A stretch of DNA of 30,237 bases from NCBI GenBank assembly GCA_012513595.1, contig JAAZBY010000419.1, positions 1 through 30,237 on the forward strand, in the 5' to 3' direction. Below the pieces are notes generated by a model. It was given only the letters and a program-made list of their open reading frames with translations. It was not told the DNA's origin and ran no database searches. Every line of letters starts with the position of its first letter. Within the stretch, counting starts at the first letter, position 1. Of the stretch, positions 16,297 to 24,941 are shown piece by piece. Source of the stretch: Chloroflexota bacterium (lineage in GTDB: Bacteria > Chloroflexota > Anaerolineae > UBA1429). The position numbers were made by a program, and so were the translations under genes.

Positions 16297-16325
16297 ATGA
16301 TACGGCCAGGGGCGCCCACGGTCCA
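16297..16325 (-). promoter_or_regulatory. candidate promoter of the nucleoside phosphorylase gene
   Basis: On the minus strand TGGACC (16325-16320, four of six) and TATCAT (16302-16297, five of six) are 17 bases apart. The start would be near 16290, about 33 bases before the ATG. The TGGAC -35 form resembles that of the UDG operon promoter. Confidence 0.45.
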
Positions 16326-16361
16326 ACCCGCGTCGCCAAGGTAACTGGGCGGCGCACTCCG

Positions 16362-16390
16362 TTGTCAGCACGGGGGGCCTATGGCATAAT
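16362..16390 (+). promoter_or_regulatory. promoter of the archaemetzincin-like / GH38 pair
   Basis: TTGTCA (16362-16367) and CATAAT (16385-16390), each five of six to consensus, are separated by 17 bases. Transcription would start near 16397, about 36 bases before the GTG start of the first gene. Confidence 0.55.
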
Positions 16391-16432
16391 CGGCCGTGTC
16401 GACCGTCTGCCGAACGCCCGGAGTTGCTACAC

Positions 16433-17152
16433 GTGCTCAAGTCGATCTCGATCGCCTGGTCCGAAGGAGTGGCGGACCATGAGAGCGCCACACTGCTGGC
16501 CACCGTCCAGCGCACGCTGCTGTCGCTCTACCTGCGCCTGCCTTCGGCCCTCGAGGCTCCGCCGATCGAGGTGCGCGCCTTTGGCAACTGGGTCATCCCG
16601 GCCCTGGCGCCAGATAGCCCCTACTGGGGCGTGCAGTGGTACGTCGAGTCGGCCTACGACGCCGTTCTGGAGCAGGTCATCGCCCCGGCCTTCCTCGAAC
16701 TGGTGCGCACCGAGCCCTGGCAGACCTCCGATCCCCATCTGGACATCGCCCTGCTCGACCAGGACCTGACCGATTTCCCGGCGCCGCTGGCCCACCTGCG
16801 CCGGGATCGCTACACCGTGGGAACCAGCCTGCCGGGGACGGCGGCGGTCCTTTCTGTGGGCCGCATCCGTCGCCTGGGGACCTCTGCCAGCCAGCGGACG
16901 GCCCTGGCCCGCCTGGTGCGCCACGGCCTGGGGCACGTGTTGGGGGTGCCCTCGTTCGCCCGGCCCGCGCATACCGTCCGCCAGGGGCTGGAGCTACACT
17001 GCGCCAACCGCTGCGCCATGCGGGGCGCCTCCTCGGTAGGCGAGTTGGTGGCCCTGGCCGTCGACGAGGCCGAGCTCGGCTGGCCCTTCTGCAGCGAGTG
17101 TTCCCAGGAACTGCTGGATATCCTGGTCAAGCAATCGTTCAACTGGAACTGA
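16433..17152 (+). CDS. archaemetzincin-like protein with degenerate zinc-protease motif
   Basis: This 239-residue protein resembles archaemetzincin-type metallopeptidases in its second half. The helix LARLVRHGLGHVLG (about 158-171) corresponds to the HExxHxxG zinc-binding helix, and HCANRCAM (189-196) plus CSEC (220-223) recall the HC(x4)CxM and CxxC structural-zinc cysteines. Two features depart from the family: the catalytic Glu of HExxH is Gly165, and about 15 residues are inserted before the downstream His-Cys. It may therefore bind zinc but not cleave peptides. The first half (DSPYWGVQWYVESAYD, LLDQDL) follows the family's general layout. GTG 16433 with CGGAG upstream is preferred; TTG 16424 lies too close to that site. 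GH38 follows 59 bases later, so co-transcription is likely. The family assignment is tentative. Confidence 0.6.
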   Translation: MLKSISIAWSEGVADHESATLLATVQRTLLSLYLRLPSALEAPPIEVRAFGNWVIPALAPDSPYWGVQWYVESAYDAVLEQVIAPAFLELVRTEPWQTSDPHLDIALLDQDLTDFPAPLAHLRRDRYTVGTSLPGTAAVLSVGRIRRLGTSASQRTALARLVRHGLGHVLGVPSFARPAHTVRQGLELHCANRCAMRGASSVGELVALAVDEAELGWPFCSECSQELLDILVKQSFNWN

Positions 17153-17211
17153 CCCACCGCCGCCCTCGCTCGCCTGCGACGGGCCCGCCCCACCCTTCAG
17201 GAGGGAATCTC

Positions 17212-20200
17212 ATGCGTTTTACGTTCGAGAGGTTGACCCGGCGCATCGACGAAGTCGGCCAGCACGTCTACCGGCAGCGGATCGCGCAGCCGGAATGGCG
17301 CATCCTGCCCGGCGCCGCGGCCACCCGCGCGCTCCCACCCGCCGACGACCCCCGCTGGCGGGCGATCCGCGTCGGCGAATGGTGGGGCCAGGATGACGCC
17401 AACCCCTGGGCCTGGTTCCACCGCCAGGTGACCGTCCCGGCGGAGTGGGCCGGCCAGCGCGTGGCGCTGTTGATCCGCCTGGGTGAGAGCCACCGCCCGC
17501 GCTTCCCCGAGGCGCTGGCCTACCGCGACGGCGTCGTTCGCCAGGGGATCGACCGCTACCACGACCTGGTCTACCTGAGCGAGGCCGCCACCGGCGGAGA
17601 GACGTTCGACATCGCCCTGGAAGCCTGGCGAGGCCAGAACCACGCCGAGGAACGCCTGGCCCAGGCCGAGCTGGTCTGGATCGACCCGCAGGCCTGGGAC
17701 CTCGTCCAGGACGCGCGCGTGGCGCTCGAGGTGGCCCGCTCGCTCCCCGAGGACGACTATGCCCGGGTGCACCTGCTCAACTCTCTCGAAGAGGCCATCC
17801 TCTGCGTCGACTATACCGAGCCCCTCGGCGCGGGGTTCTATGCCTCCCTCGGGGAGGCGTGCCAGGTCCTTGCCGAGCGCATCGCCTCGGCCGGGCTGCC
17901 GGCGCGCCACGAGCGCGTGCGCGCCATCGGCCACGCCCATATCGACGTGGCCTGGCTGTGGTCCCTGGCGCAGACGCGTGAAAAGGCCGCGCGGACCTTC
18001 TCCACCGTCCTGCGCCTCATGGAACGCTACCCCGACTATCACTTTATCGGCAGCCAGGCGCAGCTGTACCAGTTCATCGCCGAGGACCACCCGGAACTCC
18101 TCGATGAGATCCGCCAGCGCGCCGCCGAGGGGCGCTGGGAGGTGAACGGCGCCACCTGGGTAGAGATGGATACCAACGTCACCGGCGGCGAGTCGCTGGT
18201 GCGGCAGTTCCTCTATGGGCGCCGCTACTTCCAGGAGGTGTTGGGCCACGAGGGGGACGTCCTCTGGCTGCCCGACGTCTTTGGCTATTCGGGGGCGCTC
18301 CCGCAGATCATCCGCCGCGCCGGCGTCTCGTACTTTATGACGACCAAGATCTCCTGGAACCAGTACAACCGCTTCCCCTACGACACGTTCCAGTGGGTGG
18401 GCATCGACGGGACGCCCGTGCTGACCCACTTTGTCACCACGCCGAGCAGCTCCTGGTTCTACACCTACAACGGCTCGCTGACCCCCGAGGTCGTCAAGGG
18501 CACCTGGGAGCAGAACCGCAGCAAAGACATCACCGACGAGATCCTGATGACCTACGGCCACGGTGACGGCGGCGGTGGCCCCACCGCTGAGATGCTGGAG
18601 GTGGGCCAGCGCCTGGCCAACTACCCCGGCGCGCCGCGCGTCGTGCTGGGCACGGCCAACGGCTTTTTCCGGGAACTCGATGCGCGCCTGCAGGGCAAGG
18701 TGGTGCCCGCCTGGGAGGGCGAGCTCTACCTCGAGTACCACCGCGGCACGCTCACCAGCCAGGCCCAGATCAAGCGAGACAACCGCAAGAGCGAGATCCT
18801 CTTCCACCAGGCGGAGGCGGCGGCGGCCGCGGCGTCGCTCCTCGGCGCCTCCTACCCGGCCGACGCCCTGCGCCAGGGCTGGGAGATCATCCTGCGCAAC
18901 CAGTTCCACGACATCATCCCCGGCTCGTCGATCCACGAGGTCTATGAGGACTCGACGCGCGAGTTCGCCCGCGTCGCCGAGATCGGCTCCGCGGCGCGCG
19001 CGGACGCCCTGCAAACCATCGCCGCCCGCGCGGCGGGGCCGGCCGACATCGTGGCCTTCAACGCCTTGGGCTGGGCGCGCACCGACCTGGTGGAACTCTC
19101 CCTGCCCGAGGGAGGCGCCGACGGGAAGGTCCTCGTCGACGTGGCTACGGGCCAGCCCGTGGCCACGCAGGCGGCCCTCGGGGGGGACGGTCGGCCGGCC
19201 GTGCTGGCCCTCCTGACCGACGTGCCCGCCTACGGCTACCGCACCTACCGCTGGGCCACCGGCACCCCGGCAGCCCAGGGCACGGCCCTACGCATCAGCG
19301 AGCGGGCCATCGAGACCCCCTTCCTGCGCCTGACGCTGGACGACCGCGGCCACTTTTCGTCGATCTATGACGTGCGGGCAGGGCGCGAGGCGCTGGCTGA
19401 GGGCGAGCGTGGCAACGTCCTGCAGGCCTTTGAAGACAAGCCCCTGGCCCACGACGCCTGGGACATCGACATCTTTTACCAGGACAAGATGTGGGAGGTC
19501 GACGACCTCTCGGCGGTGCGGGTGGTCGAGGAGGGGCCGCTGCGCGCGGTGCTGGAACTGCGCCGGCGGTTCCGCGGCTCGGCCATCGTCCAGCGCATCA
19601 CCGCCTACGCCCACACCCCGCGGGTGGACGTGGTCACCGAGGTCGACTGGCACGAGCGGCACACGCTGCTCAAGGTGGCCTTCCCGGTGGCGGTGCACGC
19701 GGCGCGCGCCACGTACGAGATCCAGTTCGGCGCCCTGGAGCGCCCGACGCACTGGAACACCTCCTGGGACTATGCGCGCTTTGAGGTGGTCGGCCATCGC
19801 TGGGCGGACCTCTCTGAGGGGAACTATGGCGTCAGCCTGCTGAACGACTGCAAGTACGGGCACGACATCAAGGGGCACACCATGCGCCTGACGCTGATCA
19901 AGTGCGCCACCGCGCCGGACCCCGAGGCCGACCAGGGCCAGCACCGCTTCACCTACGCCCTCTATCCGCACGCCGGAGACTGGCGCTGCGGCACCGTGCC
20001 CGAGGCGGCCGCCCTGAACGACCCCCTCCTGGCCGTGGCAGCCCCCAGCGCGGCGCCCGCCGGCACGCCGGTTCTCTCCGCCGCCATGGGGCTGGTCTCC
20101 TGCAGCGCCGAGCACGTGGTGGTCGACACCGTCAAAGTGGCCGAGGACGGCAACGGCCTGATCGTGCGCGTCTACGAGGCCTACAACCAGCGCGGCCGGG

Positions 20201-20355
20201 CCGCGCTGCGGTTCGCCACTGCGCCGGCCGCCGTGTGGGAATGCAACCTGATGGAGGAGAACGAGGAGCCGCTGGAGGTGGACGGGCAGGGCTTTACCTT
20301 TGCGATCAAGCCCTTCCAGATCCGCACCTTCCGCGTCATCCCGGCCAGCGCCTAG
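17212..20355 (+). CDS. alpha-mannosidase, glycoside hydrolase family 38
   Basis: This 1047-residue retaining alpha-mannosidase of the cytosolic/bacterial GH38 type trims mannose from oligosaccharides or glycoconjugates. No signal peptide is seen, so it acts in the cytoplasm. After an N-terminal beta region, the catalytic domain starts with GHAHIDVAWLW (His243 and Asp245 are expected zinc ligands). WLPDVFGYSGALPQI carries the nucleophile Asp355, and YGHGDGGGGP supplies His450 as a further zinc ligand. NQFHDIIPGSSI lies in the helical middle domain, and a large beta-sandwich region extends to the C terminus. Length is normal for the class. AGGAGGG six bases before ATG 17212 fixes the start, although the frame stays open far upstream. 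It is followed by the palindromic terminator at 20368. Confidence 0.94.
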   Translation: MRFTFERLTRRIDEVGQHVYRQRIAQPEWRILPGAAATRALPPADDPRWRAIRVGEWWGQDDANPWAWFHRQVTVPAEWAGQRVALLIRLGESHRPRFPEALAYRDGVVRQGIDRYHDLVYLSEAATGGETFDIALEAWRGQNHAEERLAQAELVWIDPQAWDLVQDARVALEVARSLPEDDYARVHLLNSLEEAILCVDYTEPLGAGFYASLGEACQVLAERIASAGLPARHERVRAIGHAHIDVAWLWSLAQTREKAARTFSTVLRLMERYPDYHFIGSQAQLYQFIAEDHPELLDEIRQRAAEGRWEVNGATWVEMDTNVTGGESLVRQFLYGRRYFQEVLGHEGDVLWLPDVFGYSGALPQIIRRAGVSYFMTTKISWNQYNRFPYDTFQWVGIDGTPVLTHFVTTPSSSWFYTYNGSLTPEVVKGTWEQNRSKDITDEILMTYGHGDGGGGPTAEMLEVGQRLANYPGAPRVVLGTANGFFRELDARLQGKVVPAWEGELYLEYHRGTLTSQAQIKRDNRKSEILFHQAEAAAAAASLLGASYPADALRQGWEIILRNQFHDIIPGSSIHEVYEDSTREFARVAEIGSAARADALQTIAARAAGPADIVAFNALGWARTDLVELSLPEGGADGKVLVDVATGQPVATQAALGGDGRPAVLALLTDVPAYGYRTYRWATGTPAAQGTALRISERAIETPFLRLTLDDRGHFSSIYDVRAGREALAEGERGNVLQAFEDKPLAHDAWDIDIFYQDKMWEVDDLSAVRVVEEGPLRAVLELRRRFRGSAIVQRITAYAHTPRVDVVTEVDWHERHTLLKVAFPVAVHAARATYEIQFGALERPTHWNTSWDYARFEVVGHRWADLSEGNYGVSLLNDCKYGHDIKGHTMRLTLIKCATAPDPEADQGQHRFTYALYPHAGDWRCGTVPEAAALNDPLLAVAAPSAAPAGTPVLSAAMGLVSCSAEHVVVDTVKVAEDGNGLIVRVYEAYNQRGRAALRFATAPAAVWECNLMEENEEPLEVDGQGFTFAIKPFQIRTFRVIPASA

Positions 20356-20367
20356 CAGGAACGGCAG

Positions 20368-20405
20368 ACGCCCCCGGCACTGTGACGTCACAGTGCCGGG
20401 GGCGT
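20368..20405 (+). terminator. perfect 38-base palindromic terminator between GH38 and purN
   Basis: Bases 20368-20386 and 20387-20405 are exact reverse complements (19 + 19, no spacer), so the RNA forms a very stable GC-rich hairpin with a minimal loop at the GACGTC centre. On the + strand it is followed by TGTCTTTCTCC, a U-rich tail, 12 bases after the mannosidase stop. The convergent purine operon ends 36 bases away on the other strand, so the same hairpin can stop both; its minus-strand tail is less U-rich. Confidence 0.85.
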
Positions 20406-20441
20406 TGTCTTTCTCCTCGCCAGGCGCGGGCAGCGGCCCGC

Positions 20442-21056
20442 CTAGGCCTCCCCGTCGTCGCCTCGCCCCAGCGCCAGGGCGATAGCCCGCGGATAGAGGG
20501 CATGCTCCACGGCGTGGACCCGCGCCTCGAGATCCTCAAGAGTATCGCCGGGCAGGATGGGCACGCTCTCGCTTAGCAGCACCGGCCCCTCGTCGACGCG
20601 CTCGTCGGGCACCCAGTGCACCATGACCCCCGTCGCACAGATCTCACCGCGCTGGTAGGCCTCATGGGCGCGCGCGATCGAGTGCGTCCCGGGAAAGGCA
20701 CCGGGCAGCGCGGGATGGATGTTCAGGATCTTGCCGCGGTAGCGCCGCACGAAGGCGTCGCTGAGGATGTGCATCCAGCCGGCCTGTACGATCAGGTCGG
20801 GGCGGTAAGGCTCCAGGGCCATGGCCAGGTCGGCGTCGTACTCCTCGCGAGACCTGCCCGCCTTGCGGTAGGGGAGCAAGGGGTGGTAGATGGTGGGAAT
20901 GCCGTGCTGCCTGGCCCGCTCCAGCCCGTAGGCGTCGCGCCGGTTGCTGACCACCACGGCCACGCACGCCCCCGGCAGGGCGCCCGAGGCGGTGGCGTCG
21001 ATGATGGCCTGCAGGTTCGAGCCGTTCCCCGAGATCAGGACCGCCAGGTGCTTCAC
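20442..21056 (-). CDS. purN: phosphoribosylglycinamide formyltransferase 1
   Basis: PurN transfers the formyl group of 10-formyltetrahydrofolate to glycinamide ribonucleotide, step three of de novo purine synthesis. The 204-residue product begins LAVLISGNGSNLQAII. It holds the catalytic Asn112 and His114 in ILNIHPALPGAFPG and Asp155 in VPDERVDEGPVLL, matching the N-H-D triad of the family. The start is GTG at 21056, whose GTG overlaps the purM stop as GTGA, so translation is probably coupled; there is no good independent Shine-Dalgarno site. It is the last gene of the purine operon, followed by the palindromic terminator. Confidence 0.95.
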   Translation of the reverse strand: MKHLAVLISGNGSNLQAIIDATASGALPGACVAVVVSNRRDAYGLERARQHGIPTIYHPLLPYRKAGRSREEYDADLAMALEPYRPDLIVQAGWMHILSDAFVRRYRGKILNIHPALPGAFPGTHSIARAHEAYQRGEICATGVMVHWVPDERVDEGPVLLSESVPILPGDTLEDLEARVHAVEHALYPRAIALALGRGDDGEA

Positions 21057-22078
21057 CGCAAGGCTACCCTGTCCCCACCGGAGTGGGCGACCACTTGGCC
21101 GATCCTGTACGCCCCGCCGGGCGCGGCGGCGGCCATGGCGGCGGCGTCTGCCGGGGATACCACCACGACCATGCCGATGCCCATGTTGAAGACGTGGTAC
21201 ATCTCATCGCGGGAGACGGCGCCACGCCGCTCGATCAGGGTAAAGAGGGGCGGCGTGGGCCAGGAGGTGCAGTCGATCGTCACGCCCGTGCCGGCGGGCA
21301 GGATGCGCGGGATATTGTCGACAAAGCCCCCGCCGGTGAGGTGAGCCAGCCCCTTGATGTGGCCGGCCGCGCGCAGGGCCCGGTAGTGGGGCAGGTAGGA
21401 GCGGTGCGGCTCGATGAGCGCCTCCCCGAGGGTGCGGCCCAGGTCCGCATAGTGGTCCGAGTACTCTTCCGGGCGGAAGATGCGCCGCACCAGGGAGAAC
21501 CCGTTGGTGTGCAGCCCGCTGGAGGGCAGCCCCAGGAGCACATCCCCGGGAACGATGGCGGAACCGTCGATGATCTCGTCCCGCTCGACGAGGCCGACGA
21601 TCGACCCGACCAGGTCCAGCTCACCCGGGGCGTAGACGTCGGGCATCTCGGCCGTCTCGCCGCCCAGGATGGCACAGCCGGCCTCGCGGCAGGCCTCGGC
21701 CACCCCGCTCACCAGGCGCGCCACCACGACGGGGTCCAGCACCGGCATGGCCACATAGTCCAGGAAAAAGAGCGGCTCGGCCCCCTGGACGAGGATGTCG
21801 TTCACCGAGTGGTTGACAATATCCTTCCCGAGGGTCTCGTAGCTATCCAGGGCGCCGGCCACGATGGTCTTGGTGCCCACGCCGTCGGTCGAGCCGACCA
21901 GCACGGGGGAGCGCATGTCTCGCAGGCGGCCGGCGTCAAACAGGCCACCAAATGCGCCGATGCCCAGCAGGACCTCCGGCCCGTATGTGGAACGGACCGC
22001 CTGCCGCATCATGTCTACGACCCTGCCCTTGGCCGACAGGTCCACCCCGGCGGCACCATACGCGCTCTGCTGCGCCAT
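21053..22078 (-). CDS. purM: phosphoribosylformylglycinamidine cyclo-ligase (AIR synthetase)
   Basis: PurM closes the imidazole ring of formylglycinamidine ribonucleotide with ATP to give AIR (step five). The 341-residue protein shows SPVLVGSTDGVGTKT, GKDIVNHSVNDILVQGAEPLFFLDY, GCAILGGETAEMP, LPSSGLHTNGFSLVR and LTGGGFVDNIPRILP, the standard motif series of the family. ATG 22078 is preferred with GAGGGAGAG upstream; ATG 22084 two codons earlier is an alternative, but its spacing is too short. The frame stays open to 22228 but those codons overlap purD. The stop overlaps the purN start by four bases. Confidence 0.95.
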   Translation of the reverse strand: MAQQSAYGAAGVDLSAKGRVVDMMRQAVRSTYGPEVLLGIGAFGGLFDAGRLRDMRSPVLVGSTDGVGTKTIVAGALDSYETLGKDIVNHSVNDILVQGAEPLFFLDYVAMPVLDPVVVARLVSGVAEACREAGCAILGGETAEMPDVYAPGELDLVGSIVGLVERDEIIDGSAIVPGDVLLGLPSSGLHTNGFSLVRRIFRPEEYSDHYADLGRTLGEALIEPHRSYLPHYRALRAAGHIKGLAHLTGGGFVDNIPRILPAGTGVTIDCTSWPTPPLFTLIERRGAVSRDEMYHVFNMGIGMVVVVSPADAAAMAAAAPGGAYRIGQVVAHSGGDRVALR

Positions 22079-22130
22079 CCCCATCTCTCCCTCGGCTCTC
22101 GCCGACCCGGCGGCACTCGCTGCCCGTTCG

Positions 22131-23417
22131 CTATCCCGTCTGCCGCGCCGCGGCCAGCCCCTTGGCGCCGATGTCGCGGCGGTAGTGGGCGCCGTCCCAA
22201 TGGATGCGCTCCACGGCGCGGTAGGCACGCCCGAGCGCCTCGGGCAGGTCCACGCCCAGGGCGGTTACGTCGAGCACGCGGCCGCCGGCCGTCAGGCAGC
22301 GGCCGCCCTCGCGCCGCGTCCCGGCGTGGAACACGACGCAATCCTCCACGCCACCGGCCTCGGCCAGGCCGTGAATCTCAAGGCCGGTGCGGTAGGCGCC
22401 CGGGTAGCCCCCCGAGGCCATCACCACGCAGGCGCAGGCGCCCGGCTTCCAGCGCAGGTCGACCTCGTTCAGGCGCCCCTCGACGCAGGCCAGCAACACC
22501 TCGGCCAGGTCGCTCTCCAAGAGGGGCAGGATGACCTGCGCCTCGGGGTCTCCAAAGCGGCAGTTGAACTCGAGCACCTGGAACTCACCGCCCGTAACCA
22601 TCAGCCCCGCGTACAGGACGCCGACGTAGGGCGTGCTGGCGGCGGCCAGGCCGTCGATGGTGGGCTGCAGCACCCGCGCCACGACGCGCCCCAGCGCCGC
22701 CTCATCGAGGAGGTTGGCCGGCGCGTAGCTGCCCATCCCGCCGGTGTTGGGGCCGAGGTCGCCGTCGTAGGCAGCCTTGTGGTCCTGCGCCAGGATCATG
22801 GGCCGCACGGTGCGACCGTCCGAAAAGGCCAGCACCGAGACCTCTTCGCCCGTCAGGCACTCCTCGATGACCACCGCATCGCCGGCGGCGCCGTGCACGC
22901 GCGCGCGCATGATGGCCTCGACGGCCTGGCGGGCCTCCTCGTCGCTGGCGCACACGTAGACGCCCTTGCCGGCGGCCAGCCCGTCCGCCTTGACCACGAT
23001 CGGCGCGTGGTGATCGCGCAGGTAGGCGAGCGCCTCCGCCTCGCTGCGGAAGACGGCATAGCCCGCACTGGGGATGCCGTGCCGCTGCATAAAGTCCTTG
23101 CTGTACACCTTGGAGGATTCCAGCCGCGCGGCGGCCTGGCTGGGGCCAAAGACGCGCAGGCCAGCCTCGCGCAAGAGGTCGGCCAGGCCCAGCGCCAGAG
23201 GGGCCTCGGGCCCGATGACCACCAGGTCAAACCGCTGCTCGCGGGCGTACGCCGTCAGGCGGGCGACGTCCTCCGCACGGATATCCACGTTGGTGGCCAG
23301 GGAGGCCGTCCCGCCGTTCCCCGGCGCCACGTGGACCTCACGAACCCGGGGGGAGCGGCTCAACGCCCACACCAGGACGTGCTCCCTGCCCCCCGAGCCA
23401 ACGACAAGCACCTTCAC
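22131..23417 (-). CDS. purD: phosphoribosylamine-glycine ligase (GAR synthetase)
   Basis: PurD is an ATP-grasp ligase that joins glycine to phosphoribosylamine (step two). The 428-residue product starts MKVLVVGSGGREHVLVWAL and has the APGNGGTA loop and VIGPEAPLALGLAD. The ATP-grasp core follows (KADGLAAGKGVYV, EECLTGEEVSVLAFSDG, QDHKAAYDGDLGPNTGGMGSY), with the metal-binding LEFNCRFGDPEAQ near residue 285. Its start is GTG at 23417, overlapping the purF stop as GTGA. That is the same four-base coupling seen at purM-purN. The gap to purM is 52 bases. Confidence 0.95.
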   Translation of the reverse strand: MKVLVVGSGGREHVLVWALSRSPRVREVHVAPGNGGTASLATNVDIRAEDVARLTAYAREQRFDLVVIGPEAPLALGLADLLREAGLRVFGPSQAAARLESSKVYSKDFMQRHGIPSAGYAVFRSEAEALAYLRDHHAPIVVKADGLAAGKGVYVCASDEEARQAVEAIMRARVHGAAGDAVVIEECLTGEEVSVLAFSDGRTVRPMILAQDHKAAYDGDLGPNTGGMGSYAPANLLDEAALGRVVARVLQPTIDGLAAASTPYVGVLYAGLMVTGGEFQVLEFNCRFGDPEAQVILPLLESDLAEVLLACVEGRLNEVDLRWKPGACACVVMASGGYPGAYRTGLEIHGLAEAGGVEDCVVFHAGTRREGGRCLTAGGRVLDVTALGVDLPEALGRAYRAVERIHWDGAHYRRDIGAKGLAAARQTG

Positions 23418-24862
23418 GATCGTCCGCCCTCCCTGCCGATAGATGCTGGCTCAGGCGCCAGGTCCCCCGCGTCGTCGGCCTCGTCGTCATCGAGGGGGTA
23501 CCCTCCGGTAAAGCAGGAGAGGCAGAACTCCCCCATCGGCCGGCGCACGGCGGAGATCATGTTGTCCAGGCCGAGGTAGCCGAGCGTATCGGCGCCGATC
23601 TTGCGGCGGATCTCCTCGACCGTCAGGCGGTGGGCGATGAGCTCCTTGTAGCTGGCCATGTCCACACCCATCAGGCAGGGGTGCTTGATCGGCGGAGATG
23701 AGACGCGCATATGCACCTCGCTGGCCCCCGCCCGCCTCAGCAGGTCGATGATCGGGCCGCTGGTGTTGCCGCGCACGATGGAATCGTCCACCACCACCAG
23801 GCGCCTGCCCTCCAACACCTGGGGCAGCGTGTTGAACTTGAGCGCCACGCCCGCCTGGCGCAGGCGGTCGTTCGGCTCGATGAAGGTGCGCCCGATGTAG
23901 CGGTTCTTGATGAGCCCCTCCCCATAGGGGAGGCCGGCCTCCTGCGCATAGCCGATGGCCGCCGCAGTGGCCGAATCCGGCACCGAGATCACCAGGTCGG
24001 CCTCGACGGGGTGTTGCCGGGCCAGCTCGCGGCCCAGGGCCTGCCGCACTTCGTGGATCAGCTGGCCGCCGATGATGCTATCGGGCCGGGCAAAGTAGAT
24101 GTACTCAAAGATGCACAGGCTGGATTTGCGCGGCGCGGCGCCCAGCAGGTAGCGGGGGCCGTCCGCGTCGATGGCCACGATGGTGCCCCGCGGGATCTCT
24201 TTTATGTCGCGGGCGCCGATGGTCTGCAGCGCGCAGCTTTCCGAAGCCACCGCCCAGTACCCGTTGATCCGCCCGATGGACAGCGGCCGGATCCCCCAGG
24301 GGTCCCGCACGGCATAGAGGGCGTCCCGGGTCAAGATGGTCAGCGAGTAGGCCCCCTTGGCCCTGGCCATGACGTCGCGGATGCGCTCCACCCAGGTCTC
24401 CCCGCGGCCGCCGGCCAGCATCTGCGTCAGCGTCTCGGTGTCGCAGGAGGAGGCCAGCCCCACTCCCTTGGTAAAGAGGCTCTGGCGCAGCTCGTCGCCG
24501 TTCAGCAGGTTGCCGTTGTGGGCCACCGCCACCGGCCCCAGGGCCGACTCCAGGAGGAATGGCTGCGCGCTCACCCGCCGGGAGGAGCCCTTGGTGGAGT
24601 AGCGCACGTGGCCAATGCCGATGTGCCCCTCGAGCGGGCGCAGGTTCATCTCGTTAAAGACCTGTGAGACGAGCCCCATCTCCTTGTACAGGCTGGCCCG
24701 CTGCCCGTCCGAGACGGCGATCCCGGCGCTCTCTTGGCCGCGGTGCTGCAGGGCGTACAAGGCAAAAAACGTCAGCCTGGCCGCCGATTCGCCGGGGGCG
24801 TAGATGCCAAACACTCCACATGCCTCCTGCGGGCGGTCCACTGCATCCGAATCGTGCAGCAT
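23414..24862 (-). CDS. purF: amidophosphoribosyltransferase (4Fe-4S type)
   Basis: PurF makes phosphoribosylamine from PRPP and glutamine, the committed first step. The 482-residue precursor has a 14-residue propeptide whose removal would expose the catalytic Cys15 (EACGVFGIY). The glutaminase half has QHRGQESAGIA, STKGSSRRVSAQPF and HNGNLLN; the transferase half has the PRPP loop VVVDDSIVRGNTSG. Cysteines in SLCIFEYIYFARPDS, KHPCLMGVDMAS and FCLSCFTGGYP match the four iron-sulfur ligands of the Bacillus-type enzyme, which is oxygen-sensitive and feedback-regulated. ATG 24862 has GGAG about ten bases upstream. It follows purE by 79 bases, and its stop overlaps the purD start. Confidence 0.95.
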   Translation of the reverse strand: MLHDSDAVDRPQEACGVFGIYAPGESAARLTFFALYALQHRGQESAGIAVSDGQRASLYKEMGLVSQVFNEMNLRPLEGHIGIGHVRYSTKGSSRRVSAQPFLLESALGPVAVAHNGNLLNGDELRQSLFTKGVGLASSCDTETLTQMLAGGRGETWVERIRDVMARAKGAYSLTILTRDALYAVRDPWGIRPLSIGRINGYWAVASESCALQTIGARDIKEIPRGTIVAIDADGPRYLLGAAPRKSSLCIFEYIYFARPDSIIGGQLIHEVRQALGRELARQHPVEADLVISVPDSATAAAIGYAQEAGLPYGEGLIKNRYIGRTFIEPNDRLRQAGVALKFNTLPQVLEGRRLVVVDDSIVRGNTSGPIIDLLRRAGASEVHMRVSSPPIKHPCLMGVDMASYKELIAHRLTVEEIRRKIGADTLGYLGLDNMISAVRRPMGEFCLSCFTGGYPLDDDEADDAGDLAPEPASIGREGGRS

Positions 24863-24941
24863 GCGTCTTGATCTCCGGTTCTGTTACCATCGACTCACGT
24901 CTGAAAAGGACGCTTCGGGCCTCACGCCCGGGCAGGGCCCC

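Noticed and set aside
16636..17211. Upstream extension of the mannosidase frame
   Set aside because: It overlaps the archaemetzincin-like gene, is not mannosidase-like, and the strong Shine-Dalgarno site fixes the start at 17212.
21083..23579. Long + strand open frames opposite purM, purD and the end of purF
   Set aside because: These mirror well-supported purine genes; their translations are low-complexity shadow sequence.
24916..24930. Small hairpin (five pairs) between purE and purF as an attenuator
   Set aside because: The stem is short, the TTTT lies nine or more bases after it and no leader peptide or alternative pairing is visible.
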